Assembly (NCBI RefSeq): GCF_024448935.1
Contig: NZ_JAMOIE010000028.1
Coordinates: 1 to 50,614, forward strand
Direction of reading: 5' to 3'
Source: Stutzerimonas stutzeri
Lineage (GTDB): Bacteria; Pseudomonadota; Gammaproteobacteria; Pseudomonadales; Pseudomonadaceae
DNA length: 50,614 nt
Part shown: one piece after another, positions 40,601 to 49,395 of the stretch
Layout: every line of letters starts with the position of its first letter
Numbering within the stretch: position 1 is the stretch's first letter
Notes under the pieces: model-generated
What the model saw: the letters and a program-made list of their open reading frames with translations, nothing else
The model's database searches: none
What the model was told of the DNA's origin: nothing
Made by a program: the position numbers and the translations under genes

Positions 40601-42889
40601 TTGTTCTTCGTCGCACTGCTCGGGCTGGTGGCGCTGACCGCCTGGCAATGGCGCGACGGCCCGCCGGTCACCGCCAACCTGCTGAAACTGCTGCCCAGCG
40701 GCGCGCCGGGTGAGCTGGAGCAACTCGCCGAGCAGCGGGTACAGCAACCGCTGAATCGCGATCTGATGCTGCTGGTTCATCACGAGGATGAAGCGAAGGC
40801 CTTCGCGCTGGCCGACGAAATTACCGACAACTTGCGAGGCAGCGGCCTGTTCGCCGAGGTCCGCCGCTCGGTGCAAGCCGAGCTGCCTGCGGTGCGCCAG
40901 CAGTTGCTCGATCAGCGCCTGGCACTGCTCGACCGGGCGAGTCGAGAAGCCCTTGTTGCCTCGCCCGAGGACTTCGTTCAACAGCGTCTACAACGCCTTT
41001 ACAGCCCGTTCGAAAATACCGGCCTGGTGCCGATCGAGCAGGACTGGTTCGGTTTCGCCGATCTGGCGCAGCGACACCTGCCGCAACCGGGCCATGTCCA
41101 TCCGCGTCTCGATGGTCTATGGGTGGCCGAGCATGCCGGCCAGCGCTGGGCGGTGATCCATGCACACACCCACGGCGATGCCTTCGACGACCAGTTGCCG
41201 CTGCTGGTGGACGACCAGGTTCGCGCGGCACGCCATCAGGTAGAGGCCGAACAGGGCGAGTTGCTCGCCGCTGGAGGCATCTTGCATGCCGCTTATGGCC
41301 AGCGACAGGCACGCGAGGAAGCCAGCCTGATCGGCAGCGTCTCGCTCGTCGCGACACTGGCATTGCTGCACCTGGTGTTTCGTACGCCGCGTGTCCTGCT
41401 GGTGGCGCTGCCCGTGGTGGTCGGTGCGCTGAGCGGTGCCGCCGCCTGTATCGCATTGTTCGGTCAGATCCATGTGCTGACGCTGGTACTCGGCGCCAGC
41501 CTGGTCGGGGTCAGCATCGATTTCCCGCTGCACTACCTCTCCAAGAGCTGGACCCTGCAGCCGTGGCATGCCTATAAGGCGCTGCGCTTGACGTTTCCTG
41601 GCCTGGCGCTGGCGCTGGCGACCAATGTCATCGGCTACCTGGCCATGGGCTTCACCCCGTTCCCGGCGCTGAGTCAGGTGGCGGTGTTTTCCGCGGCGGG
41701 CCTGTTCGGCGCCTTCGCCTGTGCCACTTGCCTGCTGCCTGCGCTGCTGAACGCGCCGCTGCAAGCCTGGGCCGCGCCGCTGGGCTGGGCCCAGCGCGGA
41801 CTGACGCTACGCCGCGCAGTGCTGCGCCGGGTCCCCACGACCTGGTTGCTGGTCGGGTTCTTGCTGTTCTGCATCGGCGGCATCAGCCAGCTGTCCTTCA
41901 AGGACGATCTGCGCCAGTGGGTCGCCCGTGCGCCCGGGCTGCAGCAGCAAGCCGAACGCATCGGCGCAATCACGGGGTTCGAGCCGACCAGCCAGTATTT
42001 TCTGGTTCGCGCGGCGACGCCCGACGAGCTGCTGGAGCGCCAGGACGAACTTGCCGCGCGTCTCGATGACCTGGTGGCGGCGCAGAAGCTGCACGGCTAT
42101 CTCGCGCTGAGCCAGCTGGTCGCCCCGACGACCGTCCAGGGAAGCCTGCATCTCGCGCTGCCGCGTTTGCTGGAGGCCAGCCAGCCCCTGCTGAACCTCG
42201 GTGTCAGCGCCGACCGACTGGAAAAGGAAGTTGCCGATCTACTGGCACAACCCATGACCAGCCTCGAGGATGTGCTGGCCGGACCGCTCGCTGAACCTTG
42301 GCGCCCCTTGTGGCTGGGTGTCCGAAGCGATGGTTCGGTCGCCGGTCTGGTCAGCCTGCAGGGCCTCCGCGACAGCGCCGCGCTGCACGGTCTGGCCGAG
42401 GGTATCGGCGGGACCCGTCTCATCGATCGGCCTGCCGAGCTGAATCGCCTGTTTGCCGAGACCCAGCGCCAGGCTGCGTTGCTCAAGCTTTTCGCCGCTG
42501 TGCTCATTTTCGCCCTGCTGTGCCTGCCCTTCGGCTGGCGTGGCGCGTTGCGCTGCCTGGCCGTGCCACTGCTGGCGGCGCTCGGCAGCCTGGCGTGCCT
42601 GGGCTGGCTGGGTCAGCCGTTGACCCTGTTCGGCCTGTTCGGCCTGTTGCTGGTCACCGCGATCGGCGTGGATTACGCCATCCTCATGCGTGAACGAATC
42701 GGCGGTGCCGCGGTAAGCCTGGTCGGCACCCTGCTGGCGGCCGTGACCACCTGGCTGTCGTTCGGCTTGCTGGCCCTGTCGAGCACGCCTGCGGTGAGCA
42801 ACTTCGGTCTGGCGGTGGGGCTCGGCCTGGTGTTTGCCTTCGCGCTGGCGCCCTGGGCGGCCGAACCGGACGCGGAGGACCGATGCTGA
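40601..42889 (+). CDS. apeM: MMPL/RND-type exporter (APE cluster), start codon unclear
   Basis: A 762-residue RND-superfamily exporter with two blocks of transmembrane helices. One follows the first large periplasmic loop (VSLVATLALLHLVFRTPRVLL onward, with LGASLVGVSIDFPLHYLSKS); the other is near the C-terminus (LFGLLLVTAIGVDYAILMRERIG). Such exporters move the polyene-lipid to the outer membrane. The frame is open from 40535 and the readable sequence ALRLPAWLSW before TTG 40601 looks like coding sequence, but no ATG, GTG or TTG precedes it. TTG 40601 is the first standard start. Confidence 0.85.
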   Translation: MFFVALLGLVALTAWQWRDGPPVTANLLKLLPSGAPGELEQLAEQRVQQPLNRDLMLLVHHEDEAKAFALADEITDNLRGSGLFAEVRRSVQAELPAVRQQLLDQRLALLDRASREALVASPEDFVQQRLQRLYSPFENTGLVPIEQDWFGFADLAQRHLPQPGHVHPRLDGLWVAEHAGQRWAVIHAHTHGDAFDDQLPLLVDDQVRAARHQVEAEQGELLAAGGILHAAYGQRQAREEASLIGSVSLVATLALLHLVFRTPRVLLVALPVVVGALSGAAACIALFGQIHVLTLVLGASLVGVSIDFPLHYLSKSWTLQPWHAYKALRLTFPGLALALATNVIGYLAMGFTPFPALSQVAVFSAAGLFGAFACATCLLPALLNAPLQAWAAPLGWAQRGLTLRRAVLRRVPTTWLLVGFLLFCIGGISQLSFKDDLRQWVARAPGLQQQAERIGAITGFEPTSQYFLVRAATPDELLERQDELAARLDDLVAAQKLHGYLALSQLVAPTTVQGSLHLALPRLLEASQPLLNLGVSADRLEKEVADLLAQPMTSLEDVLAGPLAEPWRPLWLGVRSDGSVAGLVSLQGLRDSAALHGLAEGIGGTRLIDRPAELNRLFAETQRQAALLKLFAAVLIFALLCLPFGWRGALRCLAVPLLAALGSLACLGWLGQPLTLFGLFGLLLVTAIGVDYAILMRERIGGAAVSLVGTLLAAVTTWLSFGLLALSSTPAVSNFGLAVGLGLVFAFALAPWAAEPDAEDRC

Positions 42890-43016
42890 GCGTTGCGGCG
42901 CGGGCGCCTGAACGGTCTGGCCGCGGCCCCAACTCCCTGGTAATGGATGTTCCCTGCTGGCTACCGGCCGCGCCTGCTAACCGTCAATCTGGTCGAGTCG
43001 CACAAGGAAGGCTTAC

Positions 43017-44258
43017 GTGAATTCAGGACACCGTAGCGTCGTCATCATCGGCGCGGGGCCTTCCGGCGCAATCGCCGCCGCCCTGCTCAAGCGCAAGGGC
43101 CATGACGTCTTGATCATCGAGCGGCAGCGGTTTCCGCGTTTCTCCATCGGCGAAAGCCTGCTGTCGCATTGCCTGGATTTCATCGAAGAAGCCGGCATGC
43201 TCGAAGCGGTACGGGCCGCCGGGTTTCAAACCAAGCATGGCGCGGCCTTCGGCTGGGGCGAGCGCTACACCGAGTTCGACTTCCGTGACAAATTCACCGT
43301 GGGCCACGACAGCACCTGTCAGGTTCAGCGCGCCGATTTCGACAAGCTGCTGGCCGACCAGGCCGAGTCGCAGGGCGTGGAGATTCGCTACGAAGAGGAA
43401 GTCACCGCCGCAGACTTCGACCGTTCGCGTCCGCGCCTGCAGATTCGCCGGCCGGACGCCTGCGAATACGCCATCGAGGCGGATTTCGTCCTCGACGCCA
43501 GCGGCTATGGCCGCGTGCTGCCGCGTCTGCTCGAGTTGGAGGCGCCGTCGAGCTTTCCGCTGCGGCGTGCCGTGTTCACCCATCTCCAGGACAACATCGA
43601 CGATCCGCGCTTCGACCGGGAAAAAATCCTCATCACCACCCATCCCGAGTTGCGCGACGTCTGGTACTGGACCATCCCGTTCAGTAACGGCCGCTGTTCC
43701 CTGGGTGTCGTCGCCAGCGCCGAACGCTACGAAGGGCGACCGCTGGATCTGGACGTATGCCTGAGAGAGTTCGTGCTGGAGGCGCCCAACCTCAAGCGCA
43801 TCCTCCAGCACGCCGAGTGGGACACCCCGGCGCGGCTGATCGGCGGCTATTCGGCGAACGTCAAAACGTTGCACGGTCCGGGCTTCGCCCTGCTGGGCAA
43901 TGCGGCGGAATTCCTCGACCCGGTGTTCTCTTCCGGCGTCACCATCGCCATGCGCTCGGCGAGCATGGCCGCCGCCGTGCTGCACCGTCAGCTGACAGGC
44001 GAAGTGGTGGACTGGGAGACCGAGTTCGCCGCACCGCTCAAGCGTGGCGTGGACACCTTCCGAGCCTACGTCGAGGGCTGGTACGACGGCAGTTTTCAGA
44101 ACGTGATCTATTACGAACACGCCCAGCCTGAGATTCGCCGGATGATCAGCTCGATCCTCGCCGGCTACGCCTGGGACAGCGCCAACCCCTATGTCGCCGA
44201 GCCCAAGCGCCGCTTGCGGGTGCTGGCCGAGCTGTGCGGCCCCTCGGGGCCGGCATGA
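43017..44258 (+). CDS. Flavin-dependent halogenase-like oxidoreductase (APE cluster)
   Basis: A 413-residue FAD enzyme. IIGAGPSG (residues 10-17) binds FAD. FQTKHGAAFGWG contains Lys73, at the place of the catalytic lysine of flavin-dependent halogenases (inference by motif). WYWTIP (216-221) matches the WxWxIP halogenase signature, and LLGNAAEFLDPVFSSGV is the second flavin motif. Halogenation of the polyene ring is possible, as xanthomonadins are brominated; hydroxylation or another oxidation is the alternative. It starts at GTG 43017, after a 127-nt gap behind the exporter in which no gene was recognised. Confidence 0.8.
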   Translation: MNSGHRSVVIIGAGPSGAIAAALLKRKGHDVLIIERQRFPRFSIGESLLSHCLDFIEEAGMLEAVRAAGFQTKHGAAFGWGERYTEFDFRDKFTVGHDSTCQVQRADFDKLLADQAESQGVEIRYEEEVTAADFDRSRPRLQIRRPDACEYAIEADFVLDASGYGRVLPRLLELEAPSSFPLRRAVFTHLQDNIDDPRFDREKILITTHPELRDVWYWTIPFSNGRCSLGVVASAERYEGRPLDLDVCLREFVLEAPNLKRILQHAEWDTPARLIGGYSANVKTLHGPGFALLGNAAEFLDPVFSSGVTIAMRSASMAAAVLHRQLTGEVVDWETEFAAPLKRGVDTFRAYVEGWYDGSFQNVIYYEHAQPEIRRMISSILAGYAWDSANPYVAEPKRRLRVLAELCGPSGPA

Positions 44259-44268
44259 GTCGTCCCGC

Positions 44269-44790
44269 ATGAACGCACGTCCCATACCGCGCCTGGTCTG
44301 GCTGGCGCTGCTGCTGATGCTCGGCGCCTGCGCCCGGCAGCTGCCGTTGCCGACACACACGTCGCAGCTGACGTTGCCGATGCAGTTGCATATCCAGCGC
44401 CGGAGCGCGGGCGAGACACGCGACTGGTTATTGGTCATCCAGCGCGAAGGCACCGCCTTGCGCTGGTCGCTGCTCGATCCGCTGGGCGTCCCGCTGGCGC
44501 GCCAGCTGCTGCGCGACGGCCACTGGCGAGCGGACGGCCTGCTGCCACCGAATCCCGAGGCGCGCGAGCTGTTCGCTGCATTGCTGTTCGCGCTGAGCCC
44601 GGCCGAGCAGTTGGAGGAGCTCTACGCCGATACGCGCTGGACGCAGCAGCCGGACGGGCGATCGCTGACAGCCGATGGGGCCGCCTGGCAGATCCGCTAT
44701 CGGGAGAACGGTCGTTTCGAACTCGACGTCGGGCCGACGCTGACCTATGGTGTCGCCCCCATCGCGCCAGCCGGAGCCCGCCAGCAATGA
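44269..44790 (+). CDS. DUF3261-type lipoprotein (APE cluster)
   Basis: A 173-residue lipoprotein with lipobox LLMLGACA, then a domain typical of DUF3261 proteins found in polyene clusters (LALRWSLLDPLGVPLARQLL-like stretch at residues 60-82). It is probably anchored in the outer membrane and may help place the polyene; the role is unproven. ATG 44269 gives a clean signal peptide; the stop overlaps the next gene by ATGA. Confidence 0.82.
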   Translation: MNARPIPRLVWLALLLMLGACARQLPLPTHTSQLTLPMQLHIQRRSAGETRDWLLVIQREGTALRWSLLDPLGVPLARQLLRDGHWRADGLLPPNPEARELFAALLFALSPAEQLEELYADTRWTQQPDGRSLTADGAAWQIRYRENGRFELDVGPTLTYGVAPIAPAGARQQ

Positions 44791-45974
44791 CCGTCTACCT
44801 GAATGCCCTGGGGTTGATCTGCGCGCTGGGTCGCGGCCAGGCCGAGGTCGCCCGGCGCCTGCTGGACGGTGACGGCTCGGGCATGCAGCCCTATCCGCAA
44901 GCGGTCGCCGGCCGCCAGCTGCCGGTCGGCGCGGTCACGGACGAGCTGCCCACGCTTGGCAATGCGCCGCTGCGCCACGCCACGCGCAACAATCAGCTGC
45001 TGCTGGCTGCGGTCGAGCAGATCGAAGCCGAGCTGCATCAGACCATTGCCCGCTTCGGTCCATCCCGCATCGGCGTGGTGATGGGCACCAGCACCACCGG
45101 CATCCAGGAAGCCACTCAGGGCATCGCCGACCTGGTGCGTCACGGGCAGCTACCGGCCAGCTATCACTACGGTCATCAGGAGCTTTGCGCCCCCGCCAGC
45201 TTTCTCAGCGAGCGGCTAGCGCTCAGCGGTCCAAGCTATTCGATCTCCACCGCCTGCACCTCGAGCGCTCGCGCGTTGCTCAGTGCCAAGCGGCTGTTGG
45301 ATGCGGGCATTTGCGACGCGGTGATCTGCGGCGGCGTGGATAGCCTTTGCGATCTGACGCTGCAAGGGTTCAGCGCCCTGGAGGCGACCAGCGAGCGCAT
45401 CTGCAATCCGTTCTCGACCAACCGCGACGGTATCAATATCGGCGAGGCGGCCGCGCTCTTCCTGATGAGCCGCGACGAGGCGCCCATCGCCCTGCTCGGC
45501 GGTGGCGCCAGTTCCGATGCCCACCACATTTCCGCCCCAGACCCGCAGGGCCTGGGCGCCATCGAGGCGATGCGCAAGGCGCTCGTCGGCGCAGCAACCC
45601 AGGCGGAGCAGATCAGCTATCTGAATCTTCACGGCACCGCCACCTGGCACAATGACGCCATGGAAAGCCTGGCGGTCGCCGCGGTGTTTCCGGCCGGGGT
45701 GGCCTGTTCGTCGAGCAAGCCGCTGACCGGGCACACCCTGGGCGCCGCCGGTGCGCTGGAAGCCGCGTTCTGCTGGCTCGCCCTGTCCGAGCACAACCCT
45801 GCCCAACGGCTGCCACCGCATCGCTGGGACGGCCAGCAAGATGCCGACCTGCCACGCCTGGATCTGATCGCCGCCGGCACGACAATGGCGGCGGCCGGTC
45901 CACGTCGCCTGATGAGCAACTCCTTCGCCTTCGGCGGCAACAACATCAGCCTGATCCTGGGAGACGCGCCATGA
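44787..45974 (+). CDS. apeO: Beta-ketoacyl-ACP synthase (APE cluster, ApeO position)
   Basis: A 395-residue condensing enzyme with a complete triad: Cys in ISTACTSSARALL, His in NLHGTATWHNDAMES and His in SSKPLTGHTLGAAGA. GVVMGTSTTGI is typical. By position (ketosynthase, dehydratase, ketoreductase, ketosynthase in order) and family it matches ApeO, the partner of the chain-length factor at the operon start. Overlapping stop-start codons occur on both sides. Confidence 0.9.
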   Translation: MTVYLNALGLICALGRGQAEVARRLLDGDGSGMQPYPQAVAGRQLPVGAVTDELPTLGNAPLRHATRNNQLLLAAVEQIEAELHQTIARFGPSRIGVVMGTSTTGIQEATQGIADLVRHGQLPASYHYGHQELCAPASFLSERLALSGPSYSISTACTSSARALLSAKRLLDAGICDAVICGGVDSLCDLTLQGFSALEATSERICNPFSTNRDGINIGEAAALFLMSRDEAPIALLGGGASSDAHHISAPDPQGLGAIEAMRKALVGAATQAEQISYLNLHGTATWHNDAMESLAVAAVFPAGVACSSSKPLTGHTLGAAGALEAAFCWLALSEHNPAQRLPPHRWDGQQDADLPRLDLIAAGTTMAAAGPRRLMSNSFAFGGNNISLILGDAP

Positions 45975-46423
45975 TCGATTGGCCAGTAGCCGAACTGGTA
46001 CCCCATGCCGGAGACACGATCCTGCTCGATGCGGTCGAGGCATTCGACGCGGACAGCATCGATGCTCACTTGAAGGTAAGGCCCGGCGGGCTGTACAACC
46101 TGCCCGACGGCAGCCTGCCGGCCTGGGTCGGTGTCGAGATCATGGCGCAGACGGTCGCCGCGTTCGCCGGTTGCCAGGCACGTCAGGCCGGGCTGCCGGT
46201 GGAGCTGGGCTTTCTGCTCGGCACCCGCCGCTTTCAATGCGATGTCGAGCGCTTCCCCGTTGGCGCCGCGCTACGCATTCGCGCGCTGCGCTCGCTGCAG
46301 GACGACAACGGCATGGGCGTGTTCGAATGCCATCTCGACGGGCCCGGCATCCATGCCGAGGCGCGTCTCACCGTGTTCCGCCCGCCTGAAGTGGCGAGCT
46401 ATCTGCAAGAGCCCAGCCCATGA
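45971..46423 (+). CDS. apeP: 3-hydroxyacyl-ACP dehydratase (APE cluster, ApeP position)
   Basis: A 150-residue hotdog protein starting MIDWPVAELVPHAGDTILLD, where the His lies at the expected catalytic place; WVGVEIMAQTVAAFAG forms the hotdog helix with the acidic residue. It would pair with the dehydratase domain fused to the ligase at 34424 to introduce the double bonds. Both junctions are ATGA overlaps. Confidence 0.88.
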   Translation: MIDWPVAELVPHAGDTILLDAVEAFDADSIDAHLKVRPGGLYNLPDGSLPAWVGVEIMAQTVAAFAGCQARQAGLPVELGFLLGTRRFQCDVERFPVGAALRIRALRSLQDDNGMGVFECHLDGPGIHAEARLTVFRPPEVASYLQEPSP

Positions 46424-47148
46424 GCAACAGCATTCTCGTCACCGGCTCCAGCCGTGGCATTGGCCGCGCCATCGCCTTGCGCCTGGCCCACAGCGGCCAC
46501 GACATCATCCTGCATTGCCGCACCCGGCGGGACGAGGCCGAGGCCGTCCAGGCACAGATCCAGGAGCTGGGCCGCCAGGCGCGCATCCTGCAGTTCGATA
46601 TCGCCGATCGCGCGCAATGCCGCACGCAGCTGGAAGCCGATATCGACGCGCACGGTGCCTATTACGGTGTGGTCTGCAACGCCGGCCTCACCCGCGACGG
46701 CGCCTTTCCGGCGCTGACCGAGGATGACTGGGACCTGGTCATGCGCACCAACCTGGATGGCTTCTACAATGTCCTGCAGCCGCTGACGATGCCGATGATT
46801 CGCCGTCGCCAACCGGGGCGAATCGTCTGCATGACCTCGGTCTCGGGGCTGATCGGCAATCGCGGCCAGGTCAACTACAGCGCCTCCAAGGCCGGCGTGA
46901 TCGGCGCCGCCAAGGCGCTCGCCGTCGAGCTCGGTAAACGACGTATCACCGTCAACTGCGTCGCACCAGGACTGATCGACACGGATATGCTCAACGACGA
47001 TCTGCCTATCGAGGAAATGCTCAAGATGATTCCCGCTCAACGCATGGGCACAGCCGAAGAAGTCGCCGGTGCGGTCAACTTTCTGATGTCCGAAGAAGCC
47101 AGCTACATCACCCGCCAGGTTCTGGCGGTCAACGGCGGGTTGTGCTGA
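46420..47148 (+). CDS. apeQ: 3-oxoacyl-ACP reductase (APE cluster, ApeQ position)
   Basis: A 242-residue short-chain dehydrogenase of the FabG type. LVTGSSRGIGRAIA is the NADPH loop, VVCNAGLTRDG the NAG motif, and the Ser-Tyr-Lys triad lies in MTSVSGLIGNRGQVNYSASKAG. VAPGLIDTDML is conserved. It reduces the 3-keto group in each elongation cycle. Confidence 0.93.
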   Translation: MSNSILVTGSSRGIGRAIALRLAHSGHDIILHCRTRRDEAEAVQAQIQELGRQARILQFDIADRAQCRTQLEADIDAHGAYYGVVCNAGLTRDGAFPALTEDDWDLVMRTNLDGFYNVLQPLTMPMIRRRQPGRIVCMTSVSGLIGNRGQVNYSASKAGVIGAAKALAVELGKRRITVNCVAPGLIDTDMLNDDLPIEEMLKMIPAQRMGTAEEVAGAVNFLMSEEASYITRQVLAVNGGLC

Positions 47149-48374
47149 TGAAACGCGTCGTCGTCACCGGCATGGCCGGCATCACGTCGCTGGGCAGCGA
47201 CTGGGCATCCATCGAAGCCAACTTCAGCGGCAACCGCAGTGGCATCCGCTACATGCACGAGTGGGATCGTTTCACCGAACTCAACACCCGCCTGGCCGGG
47301 CCGGTGGATGATTTCGTCGTCCCCAGGCACTGGACGCGCAAACAGCTACGCAGCATGGGCCGAGTCTCACGGTTGTCGGTGAAGGCCGCCGAGCAGGCAC
47401 TCGAACACGCCGGCCTGCTTGATGATTCGTCGATCCGCGACGGCCGCATGGGCGTCGCCTGCGGCTCATCCACCGGCAGCACCGAGGAGATCAAGGCCTT
47501 CGGCAACATGCTGCTCAATTCCGTGGCCGACGGCCTGAACGCCAACTCTTACATTCGCATGATGCCGCACACCACAGCGGCCAATATCAGCATCTTCTTC
47601 GGTCTCACCGGCCGGGTAATCCCCACCTCCAGCGCCTGTACCAGTGGCAGCCAGGGCATCGGCTATGCCTATGAGGCGATCAAGTTCGGCCGCCTGCCGA
47701 TGATGCTCGCCGGTGGCGCCGAGGAGCTGTGCGCGACCGAAGCCATGGTATTCGACGCGCTCTACGCAACCAGCCTGAAGAACGATGCGCCGCACACCAC
47801 GCCCCGGCCTTATGACGCCGGCCGCGACGGCCTGGTGATTGGCGAGGGCGCCGGCATGCTGGTGCTCGAAGAGCTCGAACACGCACTCGCTCGCGGTGCC
47901 ACCATCCATGCCGAACTGGTCGGCTTCGGCAGCAATGCCGACGGTCAGCACGCCACCAAACCCGAACAGGTCACCATGCGTCGCGCCATGGAACTGGCCC
48001 TGGAAGATGCCAACTTGAGACCCGAAGCCATTGGCTACGTCAACGGCCATGGCACCGCTACCGAACAGGGCGACATCGCCGAGACCCTGGCGACGCAAGC
48101 CCTGTTCGGTTCAGCCATGCCAATCAGCTCGCAAAAGAGTTCCTTCGGTCACACCCTGGGTGCCTGCGGCGCGCTGGAGTCCTGGCTCAGCATCGAAATG
48201 ATGAATCGCGACCGCTATATCCATACGCTCAATCTCGATAGCATCGATCCGCGCTGCGGCGAGTTGGACTACCTTGTCGGCGCGCCGCGTTCGATGCAGC
48301 ACGAATTCGTCATGAACAACAATTTCGCCTTTGGCGGCATCAACACTTCGTTGATTTTCCGCCGCTGGGCCTGA
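47148..48374 (+). CDS. apeR: Beta-ketoacyl-ACP synthase (APE cluster, ApeR position)
   Basis: A 408-residue FabF-type condensing enzyme. Cys is in TSSACTSGSQGIGYA, the first His in YVNGHGTATEQGD and the second in SQKSSFGHTLGACGA. It is the second complete ketosynthase of the cluster and the last enzyme gene of the operon. ATG 47148 overlaps the reductase stop (TGATG); the codons before it are in frame but inside apeQ. Confidence 0.92.
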   Translation: MKRVVVTGMAGITSLGSDWASIEANFSGNRSGIRYMHEWDRFTELNTRLAGPVDDFVVPRHWTRKQLRSMGRVSRLSVKAAEQALEHAGLLDDSSIRDGRMGVACGSSTGSTEEIKAFGNMLLNSVADGLNANSYIRMMPHTTAANISIFFGLTGRVIPTSSACTSGSQGIGYAYEAIKFGRLPMMLAGGAEELCATEAMVFDALYATSLKNDAPHTTPRPYDAGRDGLVIGEGAGMLVLEELEHALARGATIHAELVGFGSNADGQHATKPEQVTMRRAMELALEDANLRPEAIGYVNGHGTATEQGDIAETLATQALFGSAMPISSQKSSFGHTLGACGALESWLSIEMMNRDRYIHTLNLDSIDPRCGELDYLVGAPRSMQHEFVMNNNFAFGGINTSLIFRRWA

Positions 48375-48403
48375 ATCCCTCACAACACCGCAAGGAGCAT
48401 GCA

Positions 48404-48844
48404 ATGAAGAAAAACACATGGATCGGCGTTGCACTGGTGCTCTGTGCTTTGCCAGGAATCAGCCAGGCTCGCGACACCACCCATTACCTGCCATTCGATC
48501 AGGTGGTGGCCGAAGCCACCGCCTCCGGCAGGCTGGACGGCAGCGTGGAGTTCTACCTCGCCGGCAAGACCCCCAAGGGCGCGCAGATCATTCGCAGCGG
48601 CGTGACCACCAGCAAGAAGACCAATGCCTTCAACAAGACTGACGAAGGCGCGTGCAGCTGGGCCCTGCAATCGGCGCTGATCGGCATGCAGCAGGCGGCC
48701 AAGGCGGCCGGCGCCAACGCCGTGGTGGACATCGCCAGCAACTACAAGCACGTCGAGTACAAGGACAGCCAGAATTATGAGTGCCACGCCGGCGCGATCA
48801 TGGCGGGCGTGGCCATCAAGGGCAATCTCGCCAAGCTCAAGTAA
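48404..48844 (+). CDS. Small exported protein at the end of the APE operon
   Basis: The protein is 146 residues with a signal peptide (MKKNTWIGVALVLCALPGISQA) and a mature domain with two cysteines (GACSW and YECHAG) and AAGANAVVDIASNYKH. The latter resembles YbjQ/YdgH-like stretches; similar proteins are sometimes mislabelled 'excinuclease'. No enzymatic motif is seen. It lies 29 nt after the second ketosynthase with AAGGAG before the ATG, so probably belongs to the operon. Confidence 0.78.
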   Translation: MKKNTWIGVALVLCALPGISQARDTTHYLPFDQVVAEATASGRLDGSVEFYLAGKTPKGAQIIRSGVTTSKKTNAFNKTDEGACSWALQSALIGMQQAAKAAGANAVVDIASNYKHVEYKDSQNYECHAGAIMAGVAIKGNLAKLK

Positions 48845-48996
48845 GTCTGCAGCGCCCGTGCCGTTGCGACGGCAACGGGTGCCATCGCCCTCCTCCGTAG
48901 CATTCCGACCGTCGGCCTGCCGTCGGTGCCTGTCGAACGAATAACTGGACCGGCGAGTCAACAGAGCAGACCCTTTGGCTATTCAAGGAGCTGCCC

Positions 48997-49290
48997 ATGT
49001 TCGGCAAGTCGTCGCACAAGTTCGAAGTCAACTACATCTTCCAGAATGACCCGCGTGTTCAGATCATCGAGTCGGAAGAGGACCGCATGTCCCAGGGTAG
49101 CGCCGCTCGGCACCTGATCGAGCTGCACAACGGCGATGCCGAAAACAGCCTGGTGATGCCGGATGCGGACGCCGACGAGGCCAAGCTGCTGGAGCAGGCC
49201 GAGGTCATCGGCATCACCGACATCCGGGTGACCAAGCTGGTCCACGAACACGAGCCAGGTACCACGCCCGGGCATTACCAACAGCCTTGA
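48997..49290 (+). CDS. Hypothetical protein, 97 aa
   Basis: A short acidic protein (about 20 Asp/Glu) with no signal peptide or membrane segment. It starts MFGKSSHKFEVNYIFQNDPR and is preceded by AAGGAG at about 9 bases. No family was recognised. The 152-bp gap upstream separates it from the polyene operon; downstream it faces hemE across repeat arrays. Confidence 0.65.
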   Translation: MFGKSSHKFEVNYIFQNDPRVQIIESEEDRMSQGSAARHLIELHNGDAENSLVMPDADADEAKLLEQAEVIGITDIRVTKLVHEHEPGTTPGHYQQP

Positions 49291-49293
49291 AGC

Positions 49294-49342
49294 AGCTGCA
49301 AGCTGCAAGCTGCAAGCTGGAAGCTGGAAGCTGGAAGCTGGA
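49294..49342. repeat. Heptamer tandem array (AGCTGCA / AGCTGGA)
   Basis: Seven head-to-tail 7-bp units: three AGCTGCA (49294-49314) then four AGCTGGA (49315-49342), starting just after the stop codon of the 97-aa gene. Units resemble the opposite strand of the CTTCAAG array at 13611. Confidence 0.9.
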
Positions 49343-49395
49343 AGCGAATCAGCCTTGCTGACAGCGCAATGCCGTCAAGCTTCTGCTTTTACTTG

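Noticed and set aside
42890..43016. Short frame between the exporter and the flavin enzyme as a separate gene
   Set aside because: A 45-codon frame exists from 42883, but it has no Shine-Dalgarno of note, no recognisable domain and overlaps the exporter's end.
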